From: Trichoderma breve
Taxonomy: Eukaryota > Ascomycota > Sordariomycetes > Hypocreales > Hypocreaceae
Assembly: GCF_028502605.1 (NCBI RefSeq)
Contig: NW_026611594.1
Location: 1,381,501-1,445,500 of the forward strand
Length of the DNA: 64,000 nt
Direction: 5' to 3'
Part shown: positions 37,716 to 47,735 of the stretch, one piece after another
Layout: every line of letters begins with the position of its first letter
Numbering within the stretch: the stretch's first letter is position 1
Translations under genes and position numbers: made by a program
The notes under the pieces: model-generated
The model's input: only the letters and a program-made list of their open reading frames with translations
Told to the model about the DNA's origin: nothing
The model's database searches: none

Positions 37716-38136
37716 CTACAGTTCGTTCTCGTAGTATACCATCATGACCCCTTGATGAACCGTCTTAGCAAAAGCCTTCAACTCTGCGTGAGCGACACAT
37801 TCATTATCGTAGTAGACCATGTCGTCTAATGAGTTGAATTCTGAATGAACCGCTACTGTATAGCCTTGCGCACGTTGATCGGGCTTGGTAGATCCAGCGG
37901 TGACTGAGAGAATGTATGGTTTATTGTCCTTTGGGCAGAATAAAAATGAGCAAGAGTTTTCCCAGAAGTGACGATTGAAAATTTGGTTGCAGCATTGTGC
38001 GGCACCGAAGTAAAGCCTGTCAACGTACCTTTAATGCTTTAGTAGACATATTTCTGTAAATGTCTATCAATTTTTCTTGGTCAACTGCGCTTGGGATTTT
38101 GAACAACGTCAAACGATGGATGCGTCTGTCTGCCAT
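37716..38136 (-). CDS. Stress-responsive A/B-barrel (Dabb) domain protein
   Basis: This small gene is easily missed. Exons 38136-38029 and 37928-37716 are separated by a 100-base intron (GTACGT donor, CCCAAAG acceptor, phase 0), giving 106 residues. The first exon carries the strand and helix MADRRIHRLTLFKIPSAVDQ, the second the KPYILSVTAG and YTVAVHSEF strands and CVAHAELK, whose His83 corresponds to the conserved Dabb histidine. Dabb proteins are dimeric ferredoxin-like folds. Some are stress proteins and some are cyclases or lyases in small-molecule pathways, such as plant olivetolic acid cyclase. It lies tail to tail with the regulator and may act on a pathway intermediate of module 2. 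Confidence 0.86.
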
Positions 38137-40264
38137 GGTGTCCAGTTTATCCTTAAACAACAAACAACTAGAAGAGGGGAACAGCTGATTTGGGATGCTT
38201 TAATTCGAGGACATGTAATCCTTATTAATATTTAAATATCAATTATGACGCACCGAGGCAAAGAGTAATAGGTGATGCGCCAAAGTGGGTAGTGGCGGTC
38301 GCAGTCGGAAGCGGAAATCCCCAATTCCGAGCTGTCGAGCGACTTCAGAGATAGCAGTCCAACTCGCGTCCAAGTAATGCGGTGCTGACACGCCGGGCTA
38401 CCTCATTGAAATGCTTCTATTATTATTTTCAACGCCAAATGCGGCAAATGGAGATGCTTGAGGCTGCCCTGGACCTGTTCCGTCCTAGCTAATACCGTTA
38501 CCATTTATCAACAGCTGTGTAAGTGTAGAGGAACTAAATAACAAAGAAATTGATACGGAGATGCTAAAAACCCTCCGTCTCCGCGTTGGTCTGGAAAGTC
38601 TAGTATGTTGCAAGATATGTCTTTCTACTATTATTGACGGTTCATCTTCTTTGTTCAATTACCAATGTTTCTCAATGCTCTCTTGTTGAGCAATTCGCGA
38701 TCATGGCATAATCGGAATGTTCCGAAGAGCCGAGGCCTCAGAGGTTGGGTTAGCGCCGTGCAAAGACAGCGCCCCCAACCAGGCGGGAATGGGACCTCTC
38801 ACGTAAAGGGTTTCGGAGAGCTCGAATTCCGAACTTTGAAAACAGTGACAGAGAGCCTCCCGGCATTTTTGCAGCTTCTAAGCCGAATTGGCACCCATTG
38901 GCAGTGTGCCTTTGGTTAATCTAGATCTACATCACGCGGCGTTGGCCCGTATTTTATACGATTTACTCTCAATGTCTCGTGCACGGTTAGGCACAAACCT
39001 GTTTAAATGAGGGCCATGAAAACTGGAGGTATGGCCTTGTGATCAGTTGGACATACAATGAAACCATCTGAATCTAAAGTACGCATACTTGCCAAATGCG
39101 GTGAAAGTAATGGCGGGCGTGATGTAATTTGTGCACGTAGTCTGTAGGTAATCCGCAAAAAGCGTAGCCTTGGGGGCAATCTTTCAAGGCAAGAACAACG
39201 CGAGAAAGCGACCTAGGCTTTCAGTTATAATGGCAAAGTCGCTCTGCTCTGCTTCAGCAGTGTATTGATGATCTTCATGCTTACCAAAAGCTACAAGATC
39301 GGACGGCTCACCATGGTTGATCGGGTAGCGAAATACATTTTTAGGCATGTTTTAATGAACGACCCAAATATACCTAGGCGCACATGCCACTTGGGCCGTT
39401 CAATGTCATATATTTTGACACGACTATCAGCCCATAGGTCGAACTTGCAGTTTTCTTAGAATCGATGAAGGCGGCTGGTCTACTAAATAATACAGATTTG
39501 GAGGAATATGCGTCTCTGTGCAGTAAGAACATGAGCCACCACCTACGAGCCCCATCTTTCACTTTGGACGCTAACAGGGTGACTCCGACGATACGATAGC
39601 AGCGCAAGGAACTCCAGTACAATCATCCAAACTTCGTGTTCAGCACTTTCTTTGGTCATGGTCCCAGACTATTGCACATTACAACATATCTCGATATAAC
39701 ATGTGCACTGGAGACCTTACAGGCTTGAATACTATATCCGGATTGGGTCAGAATGTAAGGAAGTCTACTCTAACAGATTAACGGGGTCCTTATCTCCCCC
39801 GAATTGTGCGGCGGCGAGCAACGTAATTATAATGAGGATGAAGTTTCGTTCATCATCAAATGATACGCCAGTTCGTCTAGTGGTAATTATCACGCACTTA
39901 CAGAATGTCGAGGAACCGTCTAGCCATCGCATGTAAATAAGGAATTGGCCTTACTTGGAGGTTCAAAAATGTAAAGGTCTCACCATGCCAGAAGCAATTG
40001 TTCAAATCTATGGCTTGAATATAGGCACCTGTAAGGCTCGCAGTTCGTATTCACCATCCTCAATCTTAGATGCTTAAGAATATGTTCAGATATGTATCGT
40101 GCTATATACGTGTTCAAGTATAGACAATAGAAGTACAAGATATATACTGATGACTGTCCACGACAATGTCCAGAGAGCCAACCCTTTATGTTTCTGTAAG
40201 GCTCGTAGCACATCCTCGTTGCCTTATGCTAGACCTTTATTTTTCTTTGGCATCATTCTCAGTA
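38137..40264. other. Long intergenic region
   Basis: Short unrelated frames only. The left end should carry the Dabb gene promoter. A tRNA-like D-arm near 39870 was considered and not accepted. Confidence 0.45.
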
Positions 40265-41677
40265 TTACTGGCAAGATGACCACCAAACACTGCTAGCAAC
40301 GCATGTGTAAGGCGCCTGGCACTGAGTAGGGCCGGTATACCCTTGCCCTCCGCACTGACCCCATTGAGGCACAGAGCCGCCGCCAGTTGGGCCGGTAGAA
40401 CCACCACTGGTAGAGGTAGGCTTGGAACCGCCACTAGAACTGGTAGGCGGGGGGGTTGAACCAGAGGCAGCAAGATCACTGACAACCTGGTCCAGGAAAC
40501 CGGAATTCAGGTATAACTGGGACATGTCCCACATCATGATACCCGCGAAGCTTGAGTATTGCTTGGTAAATGAGATCACGGCGGAAAGCTGGGTTCCGGA
40601 GACGTATCCACTGGCAGCACCAGTGTTGGCGGCGATACCGAGCAGAATCCTCACGTTGGGGTTCTTGCTGACGGTGTGTGCCCAGTTGTCCCAGACATCA
40701 AAGTTGTAGTTCCATTGGGTCGTTGCTCCAGGGACATAGCTGCTGACACCGCATCCGTTGTTATAATACTGGATCATGATGAAGTCGAAGGCAACAGAAC
40801 CGTTTAGAGCAGGGTTGTCGGCGTAATCGGGATAGACGCATTGTGGTGCAGCAGACAGGTAGAACTTCCTGCCTGCGGAAGCTGCAGAAGCGTCCATCAA
40901 ACTCCGCAACTCAGTGGCAAAAGTGGCCAGATTATTGACGCCAGACTCAAAATCGAAGTCGACGCCATCCACCACTGCTGAACCAAAAGGCCGGTCTACA
41001 TTGCTGTTGGGATTAACAGGTCCAAACATGTTCCAAACCGCCTGAGCCGCGGATGTGGCAGCGCTAGTGGACGAAAAGCCTCCTTGTGTATAAGATCCAC
41101 CTCCCAGTGAAATCAGGATGGTCTTTCCATATGTTTTCTGGCATGTGATGATGTCCTCCCTAAAGAAGATCTATAAGCCTTGGACATTGGAGGAGTTCGC
41201 TGCGAGTGGGAGTACCACTTACTCGATTTGAGGGCAATTAAGTGCATTGGCATTGTCAGGGAAGGCTGTACAGTTGTTGCCCGCATTGGCGAAGTTGGTA
41301 ATGACCGGGCTGATGCCATTCATAAACCCAATGGGGATGATCTATGAGAAGTTAGCCTGGCTACTGAGCGACAAGCGCATCATTCGTAATTCCTACATCT
41401 ATTTCAGCGTCTAGAAGTATTTATTAGCTTTCATGAATTTATCCAAGTGGATGTTTAGCTTACTGGCACAGTAGGTAGACAAGCGCTGCTGAGAAGTTTC
41501 TTGGTTTGCGGAATTTTGACCTGTACACAACGTATTAATAGGAAACTGAAGCCTAGAGAGTTTATTGAGCTCACCCCAGTACACGGCAATGTTTTGCGTG
41601 GAGCTAGCGTTGAAACCGGCTCGCACCGAAGGTAGGGCGGCCAGCAAGGCTCCTAGATAAGCCCGTGACTGAACCAT
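40265..41677 (-). CDS. Secreted GH18 chitinase with C-terminal CBM1
   Basis: Exons 41677-41575, 41520-41464, 41410-41397 (14 bases), 41341-41223 and 41159-40265 give 395 residues. A signal peptide of about 20 residues is present. The catalytic motif DGVDFDFE (162-169) has the full DxxDxDxE with Glu169 as acid. YWGQN near the N-terminus and the DYADNPAL and IMIQYYNN blocks mark the fungal/plant class III chitinase branch. A Ser/Thr/Gly-rich linker leads to a carbohydrate-binding module CBM1 at 363-395 with its cysteines and aromatic residues intact. It hydrolyses chitin outside the cell or in the wall; CBM1 gives affinity for crystalline chitin or cellulose. Confidence 0.95.
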
Positions 41678-43668
41678 GTTGGCCTATGTAATTTGTAGAG
41701 CCGCAGATAACTTGTTGGTATTATCTCAAAGATGGAATGATGGTTGATGCCAATTTCCGAGATGCTACTTCCTCTCATATATAATCAGCTCATAACATAG
41801 AAGCTCAAAACTAAAAGCTTAGATTGTGAGGTGGTATTGAGGAACTGTAAATGCTCCAAGCTTTACTTCACGAGGATAGGTGGGGCAGCAAGTACCACGT
41901 TTCGAAACAGCAACCCGCGATATCAGCACAACGTTGTATCTGGGGAAGATGGGGGAAAATTTCACAGCAAGTAGGACCTAAACGCAAGTTTATAATAAAC
42001 TCATGTGCCAGCATGTTGCATGCCAGGTGACTTATTTAGTCAAGTGATGCGGGCCAGACGATGGCTGGAGAGAGGGCGAGAGGAATGGAGACCTAGCCAT
42101 GGGATTTAGAAACGTGCACCCTAAATTACCAGCTATAGCAGCTGTCAACTACGGGTTGGTGTACTGGTGAGACACAAAGTGCCAAGACATAGTCATTGCA
42201 GATATGGTCGCATCTGTGATAGGTACAGTTCAGGAACCTACATAGCTGGGTTACAATTTACTTGCCGATTGTGATACTGTAACGTGGGAGTTCGAGTCAC
42301 GTTTAGGCTATGTTGCGTCAAATTAATCTATCAGTTCATGTACTAGTTTGCTCCTGCGAGTCCCCTGACTATGATAACTACTTAATCGCGACGCCAGGCA
42401 TTTGCCAACTGCCTAGATTAGCAATTCTCGGCAATACGGAAGCAATAGTCTGCCGACTGACCAATTGTGTTGAGCGGTACCTGCGCTACACTTTTGTAAT
42501 TGCCTAATCCGTACTATCAACACCGGACGCGAAGCTCTGAGTTTTAGCGGTATTTCATGATGGCCTCTCTGGTCGTAACAAATATATTGAGCGCTTATTC
42601 GGACTGTTGAAAACATATGCAACGATCCAGTCAAAGCTTAGTGGGGCAGCTTCTGTCAGAAAAACAGAGAGGTAGCCGTCAATTAGTATGTATCCATACC
42701 TACTTTGGAGGGGGTCAAAATTCGTTTTAATAAGCGTTGGAGAGGGGAGAATAGGTTTGGCGCAGGGCAGGGTACCTAGGATACTGATCTTCTTCAAAGC
42801 TTTTCATCCATAGGTTTATTTGTACCCCCTCGTCCTACCCATCTAGATGTAAGTTGAAGTAGTACTACTACTAATCCACGGCTGGCATAATGCGATAAGT
42901 GAGAAGCTGTGCTACGTTGATGGTATAAATCACAACAGCAAAGCCGCTTGTAATAACGATTCTCTTGATCAGAAAGCCTCCAGTAAATATTGAGAATGGA
43001 ATTTTTTGCACTTGCCTATGTGCACGCTCGATATTACTTCTTTTTATTTTAATCTCATTTAAGGATTAGCATGTATTTTACGTTATTTATGATCTGATAA
43101 TACTCAGGATGATAGTCTTTTTTTTTTTTTTTTTTTTTTTTCGTTTGGAAGTTGTACTTTTTCTTAGTATAGCAAACGGTCTGCAGACGAAAGAGGGATC
43201 AGAAAGTGAATCAGCATGCAGAAATAGTCAACCCGCACATATGCACAACACTAAACTGATCTGGCATATTGAGAGTATTCTCCTTACGCACTCCGTACTC
43301 GTATGCACACATGCATCTTGCGGTCTCTATTGTTTTTTTGTAAACCGCTGGTGTAGGTTACGCAAAACACTTTGGGTAATTTAGCCATCTAAGCTTAGGG
43401 TGTGCCCAACTAACAAAAACCGCACCGGGTTAACATGGTTCCGTTTTTCCCCGCCAAACTAACTCATGGGGATATAGTGGGATAACTATCGATTCGGTGC
43501 ATGGGGCAGTTACTCCAGCTCCTTTCTTTGAACGCTCAGCTGTATTCTTACAATAGCTGAGTCAGTCAACAGTCAACCTGGGTATCGATTGCTTATAATT
43601 TTATGTTGCTATGCATCAGTATTCATAGCCCTTTATCTATCCTCATCCTGACCATCTGAGTTCTTACC
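41678..43668. other. Long intergenic region with promoter of the next regulator
   Basis: No supported gene was found. It contains a poly(T) tract at 43118-43141 and, close to the next start, one CCCCGC site near 43446-43451 that fits the CreA consensus on the minus strand. Confidence 0.45.
43118..43141. repeat. Poly(T) tract
   Basis: About 24 consecutive T in non-coding DNA, roughly 530 bases upstream of the regulator start. Poly(dA:dT) tracts exclude nucleosomes and may mark an open promoter. Confidence 0.9.
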
Positions 43669-45660
43669 ATGACAACTGCGCCGGACACAAATGACAACCC
43701 AGATCTTCATGATGGAGCTTGCTCTACATGTCGCCGCAAGAAACAGAAATGCTCTCGCGAAGAACCTTGCCGAACCTGCATTTCGAGCGGCTCCGATTGT
43801 ATTTATGAGAACGCTCAGCGTCGTGGCGCCAAGCCTGGATATATAGACACCCTCATCAAACGCATGGACACACTTGAGGCGTTGGTTTTGGGGCAATCAA
43901 TGCTGCTTGGGCCTGCCATTACTCCCACCAAGGATGCGTCAGATGATCCGCCGGACCTGGGTGAGATGCTGCAATCGGTTCGACAACGTCTACTTCAGCA
44001 AAACAGGAAAAGACGGCGGACTCACAGCGCTTCCAATTGCTCGTCACCATCGGCTACATCTGTTTTGGTCCCACTAAGTCACTCTAAAGGGCGCGGGAAT
44101 ACCGATGCCTCCTCGGCGGTGCATATGTCAGGGGCCTCTCCCAAGGCGTCTGTTCCGCCACTCCACATGATGCGAGAACTTGTCAATATTTACTTTAACC
44201 GCATACACCCGTGGATACCCATTTTACACAGGCCGGACATTGAGGCAGCGCTGGAAACTCAAAATGGAAGTCTCCCTGATATTGTGCTGCTAGCTATGAC
44301 TGCGGTCAGCATCCGATTCTACACTTCTGACCGCCAGATCCAGGACCTATACAGTCGTCGATGCCATGACGCTGTGGTTCTTGCCTGTATGGATCGTTTT
44401 TCGGTGCAAACGCTGCAGGCAAGCATAATCCTCGCCTTCAACACAATCGGCAGTGGTAAAGGGCCCACGAGTTGGTCTATAGTTTCGTCTGCAACTCGAA
44501 TCGTGGAACAGCTAGGATTGGCCGTGGAAGACGAAGGAATGTCGCAAAACAGGCTTCTTAATCGCATAGGATTTTTACCGCCAGCGAGGAATTGGACGGA
44601 AAAAGAATCTCTCCGAAGGATATTTTGGTGCATCTTCCTCTTGGATCGGTTTTGCTCTGTCGCTACCGGCTGGAATACTGGACTATCTATTGACCACATC
44701 AAGAGGCGTCTCCCCGTCGAGGGGTGCTTCTGGAGAGACCAAGTGAATAAAACCGCAAAGTTTTTTGACATTGACAGCAACAAAATAGAGCCAGACGTCG
44801 ACACAGATGCCATGGGGGGATTGGCCTACCTCATCGAAGCATCCGAGTGCCTGAATCGTGTTGCAACCTTTCTTCTGCAAGAGTCCGTCGATCTTTCCAA
44901 CAGTGAAAGTTTGCGGCAGTGGTTTGAGAGATTCCAATCACTGGATGCTATGCTTATACGTTGGAAAACATTCCTTCCTACACGATGGCAGGTTGCAGGC
45001 ATTGATGCCACCGGCAAAATGGATGAAAATCTTACGCTCGCTCACATCACGCACAACACCAGCGTCATCATGCTGCACCAGGTCATGGCGTACCCGGACG
45101 CCGTTTTGCGCAGTCGCTTGCCAACCGAGAATGCTGCCAAAACATGCATATTGGCGGCTGGTGAGATTGCAACAATCGCCGCCAAATTTATTGCTAACAC
45201 AGTCGTGGTCATACCGCCCACGCTGAGCTTTTGCCTGTTTATCGCCGCAAGGGCTTTGCTCGCTGATGCCAACCACTCAAACACACCAGTGGATGCTAAC
45301 TTTGAGATACTGCTCCAAGCTCTTCAGGAGGGCTCATCCCGGTGGGTTGGCCCCGACGGCTCCACGGAGAGAGACAACTTGGCAGGCCAATTTGCCGACA
45401 GACTCGACGCTGCTTGGAAGTCTCGGTCACCTGTTAATATCCGTACGGTCGCTTTTGAAGACGACCATAGCACGTTCCCCATATCCTTTGCGAGTCCGCC
45501 GATACCGGACATATTTCGCGATGCTTCCGCCAATCTCTCGTCCACGTTTGGTGCAATGGTGCCAGAGCCTTACAACGACCCGGATATGGACTTTCAAAGC
45601 TTCGATCGTATCTTTACTTGGACAGACGAAATGATTGACAATGGTCTGAATTTACCATGA
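43669..45660 (+). CDS. Zn2Cys6 transcription factor with Fungal_trans domain
   Basis: A single intron-free frame of 663 residues. The zinc cluster is at Cys18, 21, 28, 34, 37 and 44, followed by the linker GAKPGYIDTLIKRMDTLEALV with leucine-type heptads for dimerisation, as in Gal4-like sugar regulators. HPWIPILHRPDIEAAL opens the PF04082-type domain, and the RRIFWCIFLLDRF helix sits in its core. Its stop is 100 bases from that of the aldehyde dehydrogenase. It is the natural candidate regulator of module 3. Zn2Cys6 dimers bind paired CGG triplets, and CGG-N8-CCG palindromes occur in the module promoters. Confidence 0.94.
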   Translation: MTTAPDTNDNPDLHDGACSTCRRKKQKCSREEPCRTCISSGSDCIYENAQRRGAKPGYIDTLIKRMDTLEALVLGQSMLLGPAITPTKDASDDPPDLGEMLQSVRQRLLQQNRKRRRTHSASNCSSPSATSVLVPLSHSKGRGNTDASSAVHMSGASPKASVPPLHMMRELVNIYFNRIHPWIPILHRPDIEAALETQNGSLPDIVLLAMTAVSIRFYTSDRQIQDLYSRRCHDAVVLACMDRFSVQTLQASIILAFNTIGSGKGPTSWSIVSSATRIVEQLGLAVEDEGMSQNRLLNRIGFLPPARNWTEKESLRRIFWCIFLLDRFCSVATGWNTGLSIDHIKRRLPVEGCFWRDQVNKTAKFFDIDSNKIEPDVDTDAMGGLAYLIEASECLNRVATFLLQESVDLSNSESLRQWFERFQSLDAMLIRWKTFLPTRWQVAGIDATGKMDENLTLAHITHNTSVIMLHQVMAYPDAVLRSRLPTENAAKTCILAAGEIATIAAKFIANTVVVIPPTLSFCLFIAARALLADANHSNTPVDANFEILLQALQEGSSRWVGPDGSTERDNLAGQFADRLDAAWKSRSPVNIRTVAFEDDHSTFPISFASPPIPDIFRDASANLSSTFGAMVPEPYNDPDMDFQSFDRIFTWTDEMIDNGLNLP

Positions 45661-45760
45661 CCACACCCTCTGGCAAGGCGAAGGGGTGTGGCAAAGTCGA
45701 TACGTATCTATCTGTAATTACACTTTCATCTTATCAACCTAATGCAGTACAATAATAAAA

Positions 45761-47203
45761 CTAAAGCTTTAGCGTCACCGACTTTACTTCAAAATACGAA
45801 TCCAACCCCATGTGCCCGTTTTCTCTGCCAGTACCAGACTCTTTCCAGCCACCAAAAGGCATATCATACGGACCCGTTTCACTGCTACAGTTCACCGTGA
45901 TCATGCCCGCCTCAAAAGCCTTCACCAGCCGAAATGCCCGTGACACGTCTCGTGTGAACACGGTGCCGTGGAGACCATACTGTGTGTCGTTACACTCCGT
46001 TATCACTTCGTCTTCTGTATCAAACGGCTGGATAGCAACAACTGGCCCAAAGACTTCCGTTTTCAGAATATTCGCACTTTTTGGAACTTCAACGAAGATC
46101 GTAGGCTCGATATAATAGCCTTTATCTTTGGTTCGACAACCTCCTGAGATCAAGGAAGCACCTTCGTTCTTTGCCTCATCAATTAGTTTGAGAATGTTGT
46201 CGAACTGTGCCTTATCTACTTGTGGACCGAAGTTTGTGGGTTCAAGACGCGGGTCGCCCACATTAATGTCCAGAAATTTAGGTTTGAAAGTGTCCACAAA
46301 TTTGGTGAATACTCCCCTTTGAACGTAGATGCGCGAGTTTGAAACGCATATCTGACCAGAGTTGAACTTGATGCTGGCTGCGACAGACTCAGCCGCCTTT
46401 TCCAAATCTGCATCATCGAAAATGACGGCTGGATTCTTGCCTCCAGTTTCGACACAGACTCTCTTCATATTACTCTTTGCGGCCGCTTCCATAAGCATCT
46501 TCGCCGCGCGGGTTGAACCCGTGAAGGAGATCTTGCGAATCTGCATGTGACTTGACAATGCGTGCCCGGCCGTATGACCAAACCCAGATAACACATTAAT
46601 GACACCCGGGGGGAAGCCAGCTTCGGCTGCTAGAGCTGCAAACTTCAGAGATGTCAAAGGTGCCTTCTCTGAAGATTTCAACACAATTGTGTTTCCTGCC
46701 ACCACGCAGGGAATCACTTTACCGCACCACATGACGATGGGCACGTTCCAAGGAATAATGGCTGCACAAACGCCAAACGGCTGTCGTAGAGTAAAGGTAA
46801 CAAATCCCGGGGTGTTCAAGCTTGTTTCTCCGTGGATGTCGTGTGCCAAACCCGTCGCATGTTTGATACCGTCGATGGCACCAGAGACGCATGGCAGATA
46901 GGAAGATATCGGTATTCCCATGTTTGATGCTTCTAGCTGCGCAATCTCATTCTTGTCCCGGTCAAGGAGTTCGGCGAACTTAAGGCACTTTGATATTCTC
47001 TCAAACATGGACAAGTCTCTCCATGCTGGGAACGCGGCTGCGGCTGCTTGGACTGCTAGGTCTACATCTTGCTCGTCTGCTTCGTGGACATCGACAATCT
47101 TTTCCTCAGTTGTGGGGTTAAATACAGGGAATGTCCTGCCGCATGTTCCAGGAAGCCATTCTCCATTAATGTGAAGACGTGTCTCAATATTTCCAGGACT
47201 CAT
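45761..47203 (-). CDS. NAD(P)-dependent aldehyde dehydrogenase
   Basis: One exon, 480 residues, full family length. Catalytic Cys286 lies in SGQICVSN, the general base Glu252 in VETGGKNP, and the oxyanion Asn153 in IIPWNVP. The cofactor loop ISFTGSTRAAKML is intact. This is the classical ALDH superfamily (PF00171), cytosolic by lack of a targeting signal. It oxidises an aldehyde to an acid. Next to a sugar porter and a GH88 enzyme, a sugar-derived aldehyde such as lactaldehyde, glyceraldehyde or a uronate breakdown product is plausible but not proved. It is divergent from the sugar porter, sharing 532 bases of promoter. Confidence 0.97.
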   Translation of the reverse strand: MSPGNIETRLHINGEWLPGTCGRTFPVFNPTTEEKIVDVHEADEQDVDLAVQAAAAAFPAWRDLSMFERISKCLKFAELLDRDKNEIAQLEASNMGIPISSYLPCVSGAIDGIKHATGLAHDIHGETSLNTPGFVTFTLRQPFGVCAAIIPWNVPIVMWCGKVIPCVVAGNTIVLKSSEKAPLTSLKFAALAAEAGFPPGVINVLSGFGHTAGHALSSHMQIRKISFTGSTRAAKMLMEAAAKSNMKRVCVETGGKNPAVIFDDADLEKAAESVAASIKFNSGQICVSNSRIYVQRGVFTKFVDTFKPKFLDINVGDPRLEPTNFGPQVDKAQFDNILKLIDEAKNEGASLISGGCRTKDKGYYIEPTIFVEVPKSANILKTEVFGPVVAIQPFDTEDEVITECNDTQYGLHGTVFTRDVSRAFRLVKAFEAGMITVNCSSETGPYDMPFGGWKESGTGRENGHMGLDSYFEVKSVTLKL

Positions 47204-47735
47204 GTTGCTGAGTTCCCTTGGTGTTGGTAGACCTGATGAATGGGGGTATGAATTAAGGTTGGGTTACTGTATAGACTGGTTTGCAGTAAGCAGTAGCCAA
47301 ATGCTGTGAATAGAGAACTCGGACCTCAAAGTTCAAGTCCTTAGAAGCTTTATGCTCTGCAATGTAAAGTTATTAGTACCCGCTTACCACTGAGCAACTC
47401 AAGTTGTGGGGTTAGAGGTACACGACTTCCATGAGGGGGAAGACGGGGACCGGTCCGGCGATATCGCCGCCCCGGCGCCATGGTAACTTCATTTGTCTAG
47501 CCACGTTTAGTCTCCACACGTACCTGGGGATACCCCATGGGGAAAATAGGGAATCTAAACCGAAAACAATAATATTGAGAGAAATGGCGGGCTGATGCAT
47601 CAACCCCAGATTCAGAGTTTTATAAAAGTCGTGGGGTCTGATCTTTGTTTCAATCAGTTGAGCATGAGACTATCCACTCTCTGAGATCATCATTTACTAC
47701 CTCATTGCTCAATCTTATCAGCTTTCACTCAAGCT
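47204..47735. promoter_or_regulatory. Divergent promoter of the ALDH and sugar porter with CreA-type sites
   Basis: Five hexamers fit the CreA consensus SYGGRG on one strand or the other: 47406 (GTGGGG), 47470 (CCCCGG), 47524 (CTGGGG), 47604 (CCCCAG) and 47631 (GTGGGG). A TATAAA at 47621-47626 lies 110 bases before the porter start. A perfect 14-base palindrome sits at 47456-47469. Glucose repression plus specific induction is the expected control. Confidence 0.55.
47456..47469. promoter_or_regulatory. CGG-N8-CCG palindrome
   Basis: CGGCGATATCGCCG is a perfect 14-base palindrome between divergent genes of module 3. Inverted CGG half-sites are the classical target of Zn2Cys6 dimers. A related CGGCGAAATTTCCG precedes the GH88 gene. 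Confidence 0.5.

Noticed and set aside
19665..38136. Classical secondary-metabolite biosynthetic cluster
   Set aside because: No PKS, NRPS, terpene synthase, DMATS or RiPP-type core enzyme is encoded in the window.
39869..39912. Sequence like a tRNA D-arm/A-box (CGTCTAGTGGTAATTATCACG)
   Set aside because: The following anticodon stem does not pair and no T-arm or acceptor 3' half follows. At best it is a tRNA fragment.
42240..42313. tRNA-like fold: ACATAGC and GCTATGT pair 74 bases apart with a B-box-like AGTTCGAGTC between
   Set aside because: The T-arm cannot be drawn with a 5-bp stem next to the acceptor (4-5 extra bases remain), and no proper anticodon stem forms.
42555..42797. Open frame of 80 codons on the minus strand
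   Set aside because: No homology that I recognise, no exon partners, and the opposite strand reads equally well in broken frames.
45810..47174. Several plus-strand open frames opposite the aldehyde dehydrogenase
   Set aside because: They are antisense shadows of a complete, motif-verified ALDH.
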